Assembly (NCBI RefSeq): GCF_036785885.1
Contig: NC_092316.1
Location: 49,671,001 to 49,735,000, forward strand
Direction of reading: 5' to 3'
Length of the DNA: 64,000 bases
Origin: Coffea arabica
Lineage: Eukaryota; Streptophyta; Magnoliopsida; Gentianales; Rubiaceae
Part shown: piece by piece, positions 12,719-24,771 of the stretch
Numbering within the stretch: position 1 is the first letter of the stretch
How the letters are laid out: every line of letters begins with the position of its first letter
Position numbers and translations under genes: made by a program
Notes under the pieces: generated by a model
Databases searched by the model: none
The model's input: the letters and a program-made list of their open reading frames with translations, nothing else
Told to the model about the DNA's origin: nothing

Positions 12719-13165
12719 TTTAGGCTTCTGTTCAGTTCCTTCTGCTGAATGTTGGGCTCTTAGAGAAGGCTTACAACTTGCAAAAAATCTCAACATCCAC
12801 TCTCTCGAAGTGGAGATGGACTCTGCCTTTATCATCTCCTTGTGTAAGTCAAATAATCTTATTTCTCATAAACTTGCACCTATTATTCTTGATTGCAGGG
12901 AGCTATTGACTACATTCCAGAAAGTATGTTTTCACCATAATTAAAGAGAAGCAAACAAATGTGCAGACATCCTTGCCAACTGGGGAAGAAGCAACACTCA
13001 AGACTTCACTTTTTTTGAATTATGTCCTAATTTTGTACTTCCCTTACTTTTGCAAGACTTAAAGGGGGTTTCCACCCCACGGATGACTGTACCTTAATTT
13101 GCACTCTGTTGACTTGATTTTATTTTTAATGCATCCTTATTTACCAAAAAAAAAAAAAAAAAAAA
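12719..13165 (+). pseudogene. 5'-truncated LINE: RNase H domain plus poly(A)
   Basis: Only the 3' end of a non-LTR retrotransposon is present. The frame reads GFCSVPSAECWALREGLQLA, then VEMDSAFIISL and, after one stop, REANKCADILANWG. This is the plant LINE RNase H (RVT_3-like) domain with its conserved Glu, Asp and terminal NxxAD..A region. The in-frame TAA at 12,942-12,944 sits where related elements usually have a Tyr or Val codon (H-x-Y-R-E-A-N), so a point mutation broke the frame. The next stop is at 13,095-13,097, followed by a short 3' UTR and an A20 tail at 13,146-13,165. Copy A (about 3,609-3,620) has the uninterrupted site GAAAGCTACAAGTTGG. No long target duplication is visible. 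Confidence 0.85.
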
Positions 13166-13240
13166 CAAGTTGGCAGTTGCACTAAGGAAATTGAAAAGAG
13201 AAAAAAAAAATTAGAGAATACAGATTGAAGTATTGGTCGG

Positions 13241-14596
13241 TTATACTAATATACTAAATATAAACTTAAGTTTCATCATTCCAAAAGAACCGGTCAATAT
13301 GGGATTTCCAAAAAAATCAAGTAAACATAAGATCGGTTTTAGTCATTGTTATATATGGAAACAAAGCCAATATACTTTTCCCAAACTCTTAAATACACAA
13401 AAAAATTTTCTACTGATTCTATGGTAAGTTACAAAAAAATTTTATACAAACACTTAAAAAATACACCTTTTAAATGGATCCCTTATAATGAAGATGGACG
13501 CATTAGTGCATTTGAGGAACTAGCACATTGTGACTCTGAACACTGCACACACTACAGATGTGTGTGTGTGTGTGTGTTTTGTTTTCCCAAAAATTCAAGA
13601 ATATGAAACTGTGTCATTTGATTTGATTTGATTTTGAATAAACACTGCCACATTTTGGATATTTTCTTTTCTAGTATTTTCGAGTTTTAAAGTTTCCATT
13701 CATGCTGCTTGGTCAAGTGGTCCCTTCTGATTTCCCATTTGTTAATTTGAGCCCTAATTTCATTTGCTATTTAGTTTCTAAACTTCCTAAACATTTTAGT
13801 TCAACTCCAAACTTTTTCTAACTTTTGCTATTAAGTCCCCAACATATCTTTAACTTTGAAATTAGGATTTTTTTTTTTTTTGTTTTTGTTTTCCTCCATT
13901 GCTATATTGCCTTTATATATGCAATGAAAAACGCACCCTATCTCTATCGTACATTTTCCCCCTTTTTTCTTGTCAATTTCTCCTATCTACATGCACAAAA
14001 TCTCAAATTCATTTTAACCCTAATCTCTACTATTTTAAACCTTTTATATTACCACATCTCAACCATTATCACCGTGACCATTGCAACCATCAATCCCTAA
14101 ATTCTAAAACCTCAATCGAAATTGTGTATCAACTATAATCTCCTTGATTTCTTTTCCTAACTATTTTACATCACAAGCAGACATAAGAAAACTCTAGTAA
14201 TTGAGTATCAACTATAATGAATAAGATAGCAATTAGTAGTACTATTATACCTAAATGCACCATAGTACTATTTGCTGCATTTCATTTCACAGCACTATTC
14301 AAATCCCACTCACTTGGGGAGTCCAGCTACAAGTTGTAATAGAGCATCAAGGCTTTTTCTGTTGTAATAAACAAGAGAAAATATGAGATCCATAAGTACA
14401 AAACATTTAAGAATAAAGATGATACAGCTTGACATTTCTGAAATCCCTGAAGCGTGGAGCAAACCTTTCGCTCATCATAGTGTATGGCTAAAGAAATAAG
14501 ATGAAAGAAATTGGACTCTGATAATTGGGATACAAGTTGTGAAAACCTATTACATTTGGAAATCAGGTTTCTATAGGATATTATACTGATTTCATA
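13241..14596. other. Intergenic and lipoate ligase 3' region
   Basis: No gene recognised. It contains a (TG)n run at about 13,558-13,578 and, from about 14,250 to 14,596, sequence likely to be the 3' UTR of the minus-strand lipoate ligase. Open frames at 13,233-13,606 and 13,825-14,138 look like chance frames in AT-rich DNA. Confidence 0.3.
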
Positions 14597-17500
14597 TTAT
14601 GCTGGTTGATAGACGCTCTCAGACTGTAAACGAAGTGCTGCTTCTTCAAGTTCCTGCTTTCTAAGTGGTCTAGATGTGGGTTTGAATTTTGTGTTTGAGG
14701 CAGGTTCGATTTCCTCCATCTTCATTGACTTCAAAGAGAAATGGTTGCCAAGTGCACGTACGGTCCTGTTTATAAAGTTCAACCTCGGAAGATAGTCCTT
14801 CATACGGCATAAGAAATCCAGATGGCCCCTTGCCTAAACAGGAATGGTAAGACCTCGTGAGTGGGTTGACATATGAGTTGTTCAATAGAGTGCATGAAAT
14901 GAAAATCAACTGTAATTAAATAAGATAATCCAGCAGTACTAGAATTAGATCTTATTAAACAGATAAGCTCAAAAGGCTGCAATTATAAAGTAAGCAGTGT
15001 AATGTATATTGGCAAAATCATGACTATTGTCACATAGCTTTAATACACAATCATCAGAATAGCTTCTTTAACAAGCTGTTTAGTTCTTTCTGCTGCAATA
15101 GTGTTACAATGTACATACTTAGGGGATACAAGGCATGACCGCATGAGTACGATATATTCAGTCACTAATGAACTGAAAAATATACACTAGGACATTCTCC
15201 GAAGAAAAAGATAGACACAGAAAGGACAAAGGCAAATATAAGAACTCAAAGCCCTGTGGGCAGGCATGGAGGAAGGGAAATTAATTCCACTTCAAAGCTT
15301 TTTCTATTTAGTCAGAACAAAGTACGAGTAATTTGTGCAGGAAAGTCAGCACCTGCTTAGTAGAAGTACATGGACATTAAGTAGGATACGGAAGGATACA
15401 CTTTCCAAACAGGTCAGTACCACAAGAATATACTCCTTCACACTTAAGGCATCACAACGTTGTAGGCAAGTAAGCTCAACCTACTTGTCAAACCTCTATA
15501 AACATACTAGCTGATTATGTTTGGCATTTTCAGACTCCGAGCAACATCTTTCATCCCAACATAGGTGGCTGCTCATCAGTTCATCTACAGATTTTCATAA
15601 GTTGCAGAAATTAAAAAGGAGGCAGGTTATGTCAAAAGTTCCACACTCAGCAATTTATCAATTTTTCCTTCCATCTGTAAATAAAAGTTGGCATAACTGC
15701 ATAATTAATTTCATCTACACAAATCAATTGATGATCACTATGTTTAAGTGACTCATTCAATATATTATCACAAAATGGATGCCAAACTAAATCTATATCA
15801 ACCTTATCAAAGCCACCAAAGAAAGAACAGCCAGTCTTGAAACATCTATTCATAGTCTATCCAGTTCACAGTATATCTGGTGTACGATCTCATATTCCCA
15901 CTTTCCAGGGTTACATCTTGACACTCTCTAATTCAAAGTAATCTAACATAAAGAATAACTCCACATTCAATTATACACATAAAGAATAACTCCATATTCA
16001 CAAAAATTCAATTATGCTAACTCCACTTCAGATCTCTCATACAAGAACCCATGTTTATGTGTGGCAACCCCAACAAACCCCACAATTTAAATAAACGAGA
16101 AAGATAAATAAATAAATGAATAATTTCTGCAGTTCTTAATTTCTTCTCTAGTGTACTTAAATCTATTCAACACAACACATAAAATATCCAGTGTAGAAGA
16201 ACAATTATGACAGAGTTGTAAAATAAATGAGAAAGATACTAACACACCTTTCGATATTCAGGTGCTCTGGTTGGAAGTTTGAGATAGGCCATGTTATTCA
16301 CATCATAATCCCATAGGAAAGATGTATGGTGTATCCACCGTGCTTTAGTAATAGATTGTGCATTCCCGCCAAATTTGCGGTTGCCAAAGACATAATCTAA
16401 AAGAAATTAAACGAAACACAGTTTGTCAGTATAGCTGTTTACATTACATTATCAGTTAACTTATATCAAATTGGTAAGAGGAAATCATCAGAGACCCATT
16501 GTACAAGGTACCAACACATTATTTGCATTAACAATGAGAGACATGCAGAAGAAAATGTAAACTGAAGTTTTTTAGCAAAATGACTGCAGAAATAAAAAAG
16601 AAACGAGCCAAAGAGTGAAAAACAAGTGCCAAAATGTTTTTGAATCAAAGACATGGCAGTACTTGTTTTGCTAGAGGTGGATTAGTGAAAACTGCAGACG
16701 ATGAAACAAAACCCTTCAGATTTAGTACAGACGTCAATGCCAAGGAAAACCATTAAAACGTCTCATTTTTCCTATCAATGTATTTACTGTTCATGGACAA
16801 AATAAATTAAGCATGAAAAGAAAAGTATTGGATGATCAGTTACACGTTGAGACAAAATCTTATGAGGTAAGTGGCAATAAGTATTATCATGCAAATGATG
16901 AACTCTAATAGGAAAGAAAGTCAATGACAAAATGAAACACCAGTTCGGCCATCCAATGTAACGGCATTAATATGGTCATAGAATAAGCAGCAAAGAAAGT
17001 TTAACTGTCCAGAAAATCAGCATATTGATAAATTTGGTGTGCCTGTTAAAGAACTCATGCATTATATTTTATATAAATATCAAAAAAGAAATCCATAATT
17101 TTAGTCACGTACCATTCTCACGCAGGCTGAAATGCCCAACATCTTGAAATACTTCCTGGTATAACAAGCTACTCCAGCACATAATGGGCCTAGGATATGG
17201 TTGTACATCTGGAAGCGCATCCTTATTGCATATAAAGGTCACAAATACTGTTCCATGATCAACAATCACAGTACCACCTCCTGTAAACCTTCGGATGACT
17301 GCAACCTTGTCTTGCAAGACAGAACTGATTTTGAGAAGTTCAGCAGGCTTCCTATGGAAACATATTCATGTAAAGATTAGCTTCTTACTTCCACAACTCG
17401 AGGATGCTTAGGGGATGAGCAGTGATTGCCAGTCATATCCCGGGTTCCTATCGAGTCAGAAAATACCTGACCTGATTATAAGCTTCCTAAAATTTTCTGA

Positions 17501-18424
17501 CATGTTCTGAAATAAAAGCAATAGGAGAAAGCAAGAACATACTACATCTGTAAGGTAACTCATCATGATGCAGATATGATGTAATGTAAGAACAGGAGAT
17601 AAACATAGGAGAAAGAAGGAAGAGGCTAAAAAGAAAAGGGACAGGAGATTAGAATTTTTTGGTGAACAAAAGAATGACTTTCTCCAAACAAACAAGCAGT
17701 AATCTGCAGTTATTTAAACAAGGCATAAAGGGAAAGTTTTCCCCGCCAATTCACCTAGAAAACTACACTAACAACAAAGAAAACTAAAATGATAAAGAAA
17801 AAAAAAGTGAAAAAATTCCAATCCTTTATTAACTAATTAATTCTGTTTTTTTTCTAAGCCTTGTATAGTTCCTTTCCTCAAGTAGCTCATTAAGCTAATC
17901 AAATGGAACAAAAATTACACACTCCAATAGAGTGCTGTGCTCTCCATCTTAATTAAGCTCAACATAACTCTTCCCAGGAGCTGGTATAAATTAGAAAGTT
18001 TCCAATTATTAACAAATAAAGCATATTAAGCATTCATTCTTCATGCTAAAGCAAAATGAGAACCAAAAATCAGTAATCGCTTGACTACTTAGCTTGGTAT
18101 AAATTCACATGTCCAATGCTTCATTCATCCAGTAACTAAAAGTGGCAGAACAAAAATTACCTTCCTTGAAGGAGTCAAGGAATCTAAATCCAGGGCATAA
18201 TTTCAGGTGGGAAAACTGCACTTTACCCAAAAACCATACAAACTAAGATCATTAGGAAAAATATCACATATTTCGTCTTATAAAGGACCAACTGCCACTA
18301 CATTTTACCTAATACAGTTACAGTTCCCTAGGTCAATCCATGGAAACAGCACAATTAACAATTCTTCCATCAATGATACTTAAGGTGGTATAGAATGACT
18401 AAAGGTTATTAATTACCAAAGGAA

Positions 18425-18474
<50 letters not shown>

Positions 18475-18717
18475 AGGGAGGGAGGGAGGGAGAATATGAA
18501 TTTACGGCCCTTCATCATTTGATAGAAAGGTAGATTACCCGGAAACTCCTATCACTATATTGCGATCATTTGTTCCATCATTAATGATGCACCAATTATC
18601 TGATGAAGTACGAAGCAGCCGTTCCTCTAGATGTAGCTGTTGCAAGATGGGCATTCCTCTTAGCAGGACAAGATTCATTAATGGAAGTCCAACCATTCTG
18701 ACTTGATGTACTGACAT
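14597..18717 (-). CDS. LPLA: Lipoate-protein ligase A-like, four coding exons
   Basis: Four exons join to a 267-residue protein: 18,717-18,539, 17,351-17,113, 16,396-16,248 and 14,833-14,597. Every junction has GT donor and AG acceptor and the phases agree (Gly60 and Asp140 codons are split). The family attaches lipoyl or octanoyl groups to lysines of mitochondrial 2-oxoacid dehydrogenase subunits and glycine cleavage H protein. Visible motifs: RRFTGGGTVIVD at residues 80-91 (the RRxSGGGxVxHD loop of the LplA/LipB/BirA fold) and GNRKFGGNAQ at 144-153 with the presumed catalytic Lys147. I chose the Met at 18,717 because GLPLMNL, 10 residues in, is where homologues begin to agree. An in-frame Met also exists at residue 8. 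No obvious presequence is seen, so the organelle assignment comes from family knowledge. The last intron is about 1.4 kb. Confidence 0.92.
18428..18492. repeat. (GA)n-(GGGA)n microsatellite in an intron
   Basis: About 20 GA units run directly into five or six GGGA units. It lies in the first coding intron of the lipoate ligase, only about 45 bp inside the donor site at 18,538. On the transcribed (minus) strand this is a CT-rich tract just downstream of the donor. Likely length-polymorphic. Confidence 0.9.
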
Positions 18718-19984
18718 TGAGAAAATTTTATCAAATCTCAAATCTTCCTTTTTTTCTGCACTGATAACCACAATGAATGTGAACTGTTGTTTCAGAGTAA
18801 GCAGGATATGTATAATTAAACTTGTACGACAACCTAAATTATGTAATATCATCTGCAGGTAAGATTCTTCACATGCTTCCTAAATTCTCAGTGAAATGAA
18901 AACAGTATATAAAGGCAGGCCTGAAATCGCAATGAAGTATTTAAGTAGAGTTCTAGGCAGTCCAAGAACAATGATTTCTTAATCCAAAACAAGAATGATT
19001 CCAAGCTCAGGACTTCTTCAAGTTTATGCATTGCCTCTACAAATCTGACTAAATTGAGAGTTAGGGAAAGAAAAAGTCCTGAAGCTTTATGCAGTAACTT
19101 TGATATATTATCTGGATTAACTTTTTATACACTGAAACTTCATACAATAACTTTGATATATTATTATGATTTCTTAATATGAAGTACCTAATCCATTATA
19201 ACCTTGTTACTTGCTTGCCCCGACTAATATAACTACCCTTCAATCATCATCAACCAAAAAAAATTTTAAAAATAAAACTAAACCATGGCATTAGCCCAAT
19301 AAAGAATCAAGAATCAGCTAAAAAGCTGCTTCAACAGATCGCTATAACGTCCACTTTGGATTGATGAATTTTGATTTAATCGAGGGTTTCAAATGAATAC
19401 ATTTCAAATCCTCATCACATAAGTTTGGCAAAGAAATATATTCGGTCAAATAATGTGAAACCCACTGCTCACAACTAAAAGATAGATTAATCCCAAAAAA
19501 AAAAAAGGAACACCCCTCCTCAAACTTGCCAAGCCAAAGTTCACTCAATACGCCAGCACAACTACGCCGAAAACGTCCAGCCACAGCTCAAAGGCAATGA
19601 TGGTTTAGGCATATTCACAAACACCTAGAGGTCCTATCACGAAAACATCCTCAATTCAGCATTGTGCTTGTAAACCATTCCCAGTTTACATAAATTAATT
19701 AGCTAAGATGAAGCAACATTTTTTTGAGATTTAATTTTTTTCTCTTTTGAGGATAATTCAAGCTCAAAACAAAATTTGATTCACGAAAAAACCACAAAAT
19801 TTGAAGGAAAAAAATTCAGCGATGGGATTTCAAATCCAAATTCTCCCAAATCCACCCATCCAAACTCACCCTGAGCTGAGCTCCAGAACAGCATAGACAA
19901 AAAAATTCAGAAACATACCCAAAAAAAGAGAAAGAAATTTAAGTGACAAAGGAAGTTATAAGCAGAAATCACAAACTAACTAAC

Positions 19985-20060
19985 CCGGTTCATCAGCTGG
20001 TCACCGGAGATGGAGAAAAGCGGCCGGAGCCAAATGGAGCGATGTAGTCAAATTGTTCGA
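19985..20060 (-). other. Probable non-coding first exon of the lipoate ligase
   Basis: On the minus strand a GC-rich stretch (GACGCCGTCGAACAATTTG onward) ends in AACCGG followed by a good donor GTTAGT at 19,984. The coding start lies 1.27 kb downstream, so a 5' UTR intron is likely. The acceptor before the start codon is uncertain; a CAG at about 18,763 is plausible. The exon contains one ATG shortly before the donor. The transcription start was placed only roughly, from the change to AT-rich sequence beyond 20,060. Confidence 0.45.
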
Positions 20061-20314
20061 CGGCGTCGTCTTGAGCAAAACGAGAAAATTTTTTTTTAAA
20101 AAATATTATACTTTTTTCCGGGGGTCAATGTGGGCTGACTTGTTTTACTTTTCTTTAACGCTAAGCATGGGCCTAAATTTTGTTCATCTGCAAGTGAACT
20201 GATGGTGGGCCTAGTTGTTTCCAGACTGTGTGTGTTTGTGTGTGTATTGAAATTTCAATATATATATATTGAAATTATACATTATTAACAATTAGAGAGG
20301 AAAATGAGTCAAAT

Positions 20315-20870
20315 CAAACTGAGTATCTCATGTTTGATCTCTGTTCATTAAGTGATTCGAACAAGGTTCGTGTTCGTTCGTTCACTTTCGAATTCCAAAC
20401 TTGTGTTCGTGTTCAATCTGTTAAACAAAATTCAAGTTCGAATTCGAGTTCGTATTCGGCTCGTTTAACACGAACATGCTTGAAAAGCTCGAATCCAGAT
20501 TATTTTAAGTCTTAAATATGCCATACAAATCATTAATCATTCTAAAAAACAATTAAAGCACTAAGTGACTAAATTCTATTATTCATTAACTATATAACTA
20601 ACATTAACATAAAAACAACAAATAAAACAAAGCAATTTACCCTCCAAATATAAAAGTCCAGCCATAAAATCAACCTTAAAATTTGTCAAATGACAATTAT
20701 GCCCATGTTCGCAAACGTTCATCAAAACTTGCGAATATGCTCATGTTCGCTCGATTATTAATCAAATAAAAAAATTTATTCGAACTCGGTTCATTTAAAG
20801 TTTCGAACAAGCCTATCATGAACATGAATAAGTCGAAACGAACCGAGCTACCGAATAGCTCAGTTTGTTT
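20315..20870. mobile_element. MITE-like element, CAAACTGAG inverted ends
   Basis: The left end reads CAAACTGAGTAT and the right end AGCTCAGTTTG, inverse of each other. The interior is full of TTCGAA/GTTCG words (GTTCGTGTTCG, GTTCGAATTCG) mirrored across the element. No target duplication was clear. The interspersed open frames (20,330-20,515 and the minus frame 20,697-21,035) are not genes. Confidence 0.4.
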
Positions 20871-21309
20871 AGCAGCTGTATTAACAATGTATATTGTATT
20901 ACATGAAGTGTATTTTTTTAGTTTAAATGGTATATATTTCTCAACTTTTAATTTATGGGGTGAATCTGGCTCTTGATTATCTAGAATCATTGCTACTATA
21001 TTTGTTTCGAGTTGCCCTCTCCTTATTTTATGCACATATACTGTAGATTTTCATACGTTTTAGATATTACATTCAATGTAAATTCACAAATCAAACTTTC
21101 TGTGGAGAATTGCAGAATTATTTCTTGAATAAATATGTTTTACTTTTGCCAAAAAGCATAGTTAGTATACTAAAAATCCGGAAATCAAGTTAACCTATCA
21201 ATACTAAGGAATTAGGAGAAAGGAAAGGCAAAATTAAGATATAAACAAGGTCCAGAGGAAAGTAAAATATATCTTGCGGTGGACCATTTGTGGATGATAT
21301 AAAAGTAAA

Positions 21310-22232
21310 AGGGTTAAACGCGCAAAACCCTCCCGAATTTTACTATTAATGCGTTTTGCCCCCATGAACTCATTAAATAAGTACTTTGCCCCTTATTTGA
21401 TATTTTAAAACAAAAGTGCCATTACTATTTTATTGTATTTTTTTTTTGTTTATTCATTTCTTTTTACTATTTTCCTTTTTTCACTTCTCTCATGTCACTA
21501 TTTTATTTCACTTTCCTATTAGTATTACTAATTTGTATACTTATTATAATATTATAATTATCTTTTACTTATAATTTCATTCTTGTTTTATTTTACACTC
21601 TTAGAAATTTCAAGACAAATTGTATAGTGTAGAAAAATGATATGTGCCTATCACAATTTTTGAAAAAAAGTGTATATAATTAGCAATTTGACTATTTAAA
21701 AAGATATTAGCAAACTAAAACTATGAATTACCTAATATTTAAAATTATATCCCAAAAAATAAAGTAATATTTATATTTACTTTTTAATGTATAGTTAATT
21801 AACCACTATATTATTACGGTTTAAATTTGTTACTATTATTATTAAAAATTAACTTATTTTAAGTTATAGACATATTGATTTAAGTAATATATGAAATAGT
21901 CTATGCACACAGACAACATGTAGTTTGTTGTGCCATAACCTTTATTATCATTATTTTTCAATAACAAAAAGTAAAAGAGCTAGAAATAAATAAAGAATTA
22001 GTTTAAAAAGATTAAAATTCATATATACATAATAATGGTAAAGAGAAGAAAGTAGTTGATCACATGAGAGAAAGGACAAAAAAATAAAAAAGAAATAAAA
22101 CAATAATTAATATGGAAGAGATGCTTTTGTCCTAAAATACAAAACAGGAGGATAGAGTGTCTATTTAATGAGTTGAGCGGTGTAAAGTGCAACTGAGGCT
22201 AAAGCTTAAGGGCTTTAATTTGTTTTACCCAA
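21310..22232. mobile_element. Long-TIR MITE (AGGGTTAAAC.../...GTTTTACCC)
   Basis: The left end (GGGTTAAACGCGCAAAACCC, then CATGAACTCATTAAATAAG) is mirrored by the right end (TATTTAATGAGTTGAGCGG, then TTGTTTTACCC). The inverted repeats extend for roughly 100 bases with mismatches. No coding capacity. The element type (Mutator-like or other) is not determined. Confidence 0.5.
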
Positions 22233-23278
22233 CTTAATTTTTAGAAAAATATGCTTTTGTAGTTACTTAATTATGCTTAATGGTACAAATTTTTAGGCCT
22301 AGAAATTGTTTGATCATACCAAATTAAGAGGATCCCAAATACTTACTTTCTCCCATATTTTAGTACCCGTGATAATTATTCTAATGCACTGAAATAGAGC
22401 TTCTTCCGAATAAAAGTAAGGCCATGTTTGATAGCCCAGTTCAGTTCTTAAATTTAATAACTTCATATCTTAATATATTCAGATTGTTTGACAATTAAAA
22501 ATTGAACATCTAAATTAAATAAGTGGCACTAATTTCATAAGCAAAATTTGCTCCCAAAATTAAGTGATAAACTATTCAGTTATCATTGAATGTATTAAAT
22601 TTAATACTTAGCAATTCAATAATTTAATAGATTTAAACTTCAGATTTCAAATTTCAGTCTTTAATTTTATCAAACGCACCCTAAGATGCTAAGTGGTAAC
22701 GTGAAGAAAAGGCAGTATTCGCCTAAGATAATTACGTTTTTTAGGGTCGGATATATTGCTTGATATGAATTTTGCACCTTGGAGAAAATTGTTTTACTTA
22801 CATTTTAGTCCAAATTAATTTTTTTTTTCAAAATTCAGTATTAAAATTGCATGCTAGATATTTATCATAGTTGGAAAAGGTAGTTTTATCTCCGCCATGA
22901 TAATCAAATCAGAAGCCTTTTATTATTAACTACTACAAGTATCTCAATTCACAAACTTACTTATCCATGTCAATTTTTTTTCTCATTTTTTGTGTAAATT
23001 TTCTCCTCTTTCATGTTAGAATTATGTTTAATTGCATTCTTTTAGCTACTTCAACTTGTACCCTTATGCTGATTTCTTTGGGTACCACGCTTATGGGTAG
23101 TAAAATTTGCAAACTTAGACATACAAGTTCAATGAAATAGTAATTAGGCATCAATGAAAAAAAAGGAATTATGTACCTCACAATAAATTTATGTTAGAAT
23201 GAACCCTTGTTTAAGTTTTTGCCACAAATCTCATAATTTGTTATTTAGCTATTCTTCTACTTTCTTTGATTTTTTTTG
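22233..23278. other. AT-rich intergenic, nothing recognised
   Basis: No gene, RNA or clear repeat could be supported. The words AATTTAATA and ATTGAATTTAATA recur at about 22,450-22,680, probably from an old MITE. Confidence 0.3.
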
Positions 23279-23909
23279 AGATAATTTCAGAAACCTCCCC
23301 TAAGGTTTCTAACAATTATAGTCACCTCTCTTGAAATCTAAAAAATTACAAAAATCTCCCCTAGAAAGTATGTTTTAGTAACAAATGGTGATCCAAGCAC
23401 AAAAAAGTCTAATGAATATCCTATATTGCCTCTATTTGATTTACAAAATAAATTAAATGACAAAAGAAATCAAATATCAGCATTACTTGCTAAGTAAAAA
23501 ATTTTTTTAAGGTAATTCTTTATAGTAAAATTTAGGTCATATTTTAAGGCATCATTTTTAATGTTTGGACTTCTTTTTTTCTTTGCTAAGTTCTGAAGAG
23601 ACTATTTTTAACAAATACATCATTACTAGTCGGCTATTAAAAAACAAAGGAAGAAGTTAATTTAAATGATCTAGAAATTGAATATAATGTATTAAGTGAG
23701 ACAAGAATTTTTGGATAAAGAAATATTTACAAAATGTGGGTTGCATTCTTCTTTACACCCACTTTTCACTTAGGATCCGTAGAATTGTCAAGACTATTAT
23801 AGTCTTTCCCTAACACCAAGATAGATAAGTGTAATTTTTCAAATCTTAAAAGAGGTGACTACAATTGTTAGAAACTTAGGAGGGGTTTATGAAATTATCC
23901 CATATTATA
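23279..23909. mobile_element. Long-TIR MITE (GATAATTTCAGAAACCTCCCC ends)
   Basis: The left terminus GATAATTTCAGAAACCTCC runs into TTCTAACAATTATAGTCACC. The right terminus is its inverse (GGTGACTACAATTGTTAGAA, then GAAATTATCCC). The inverted repeats are about 70 bp with few mismatches. No reading frame. The same terminal motif occurs near 600, 9,900 and 29,340. Confidence 0.7.
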
Positions 23910-23915
23910 TTGCAG

Positions 23916-24765
23916 CTATAGGTGTCAAATAAACCCATTTAATGAAATTTACCCATACTCGTCTGTGAATAGTAGTCGGATATGAGTATCTTAAATTTTT
24001 ACATATGGATATAAATGGATTACCCAATAATACCCTTTTTATAAATGGGTATACTCGAATAACCCACCATACTCAATTAACCCAATTATTCTCTTTATAA
24101 AAGAGACTATAGTCATTTTGTCATGATGTCTTACTTAATCTTTTTCCTTAAATTCTTCATTTTGTCATGATATTAACTATTTTTGTTTCAATTATTATTA
24201 TTATTTGTTACTTTTATCTTATTATTTTATTTTTTTTGTAATTTGTTAACTTGTTCTTTTTCAGCATTACTAATTTATAACAAGTTTTAGCCTCCTTTCC
24301 TACCTTTTCAAAATAAAATTTTAAATTTATGCAAAAAAATGCTAAGGGTTAAAATTTTTTGGATTAAGTTTTTATATGAACTTTCATATTATTTAGTCCA
24401 AAATTTTATATTCTTATTGTTTAATTATTAAATTGTATGTAATTTTGTGACATAGGGCACGAATGAAAAAGAATGGTAATTGAACTTATTGAGTATTATA
24501 AGTAAATATTTAAAATTAATGATGGATGCAAACTGCAAAAGGTGGCATAAATTGATAATTTAGTTTATAAAATGAATTTAGATAAGTTTGTAAAAAGTTA
24601 GAATAAATGGGTTGTAAATGAATAATTGGGTTACCCACTTATTTTTTGACTTATTCATTTACACTCATCTAATTAAATAGAGTATAAATGAGCTGATTCA
24701 TTCATACTCATTATCCATTTTAACACGTCCAAATCCAAACAAATCACTTATTTTGACACCTTTAG
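23916..24765. mobile_element. MITE with CTAWAGGTGTCAAA inverted ends
   Basis: The left end is CTATAGGTGTCAAATAA and the right end TTATTTTGACACCTTTAG. A 6-bp direct repeat TTGCAG flanks both sides (23,910-23,915 and 24,766-24,771). The interior has mirrored ACCCATT/AATGGGT words (for example AATGGGTATAC near 24,044 and GAATAAATGGGTT near 24,602). Noncoding. It starts only six bases after the preceding MITE ends. Confidence 0.6.
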
Positions 24766-24771
24766 TTGCAG

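Larger units (their letters stand above)
9646..13240. repeat. Copy B of the ~3 kb dispersed repeat
   Basis: Direct-orientation partner of 645-3,688. It is longer because it accumulated insertions that copy A lacks: a SINE (10,564-10,777), about 75 bp starting GGGTCCGTTTGGATT (from about 11,027), a block at about 11,630-12,125 with a Helitron-like end, and a LINE fragment (12,719-13,165). It lacks the polypyrimidine element of copy A. Homology ends at both outer boundaries near 9,646 and 13,240. Confidence 0.75.

Noticed and set aside
12636-12944. 102-codon plus-strand frame taken as a single gene
   Set aside because: Its first part is host repeat sequence; only the part from 12,719 is LINE RNase H. 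The fusion is an accident of insertion.
20697-21035. 112-codon minus-strand frame
   Set aside because: It mostly overlaps the TTCGAA-rich MITE at 20,315-20,870; no domain.
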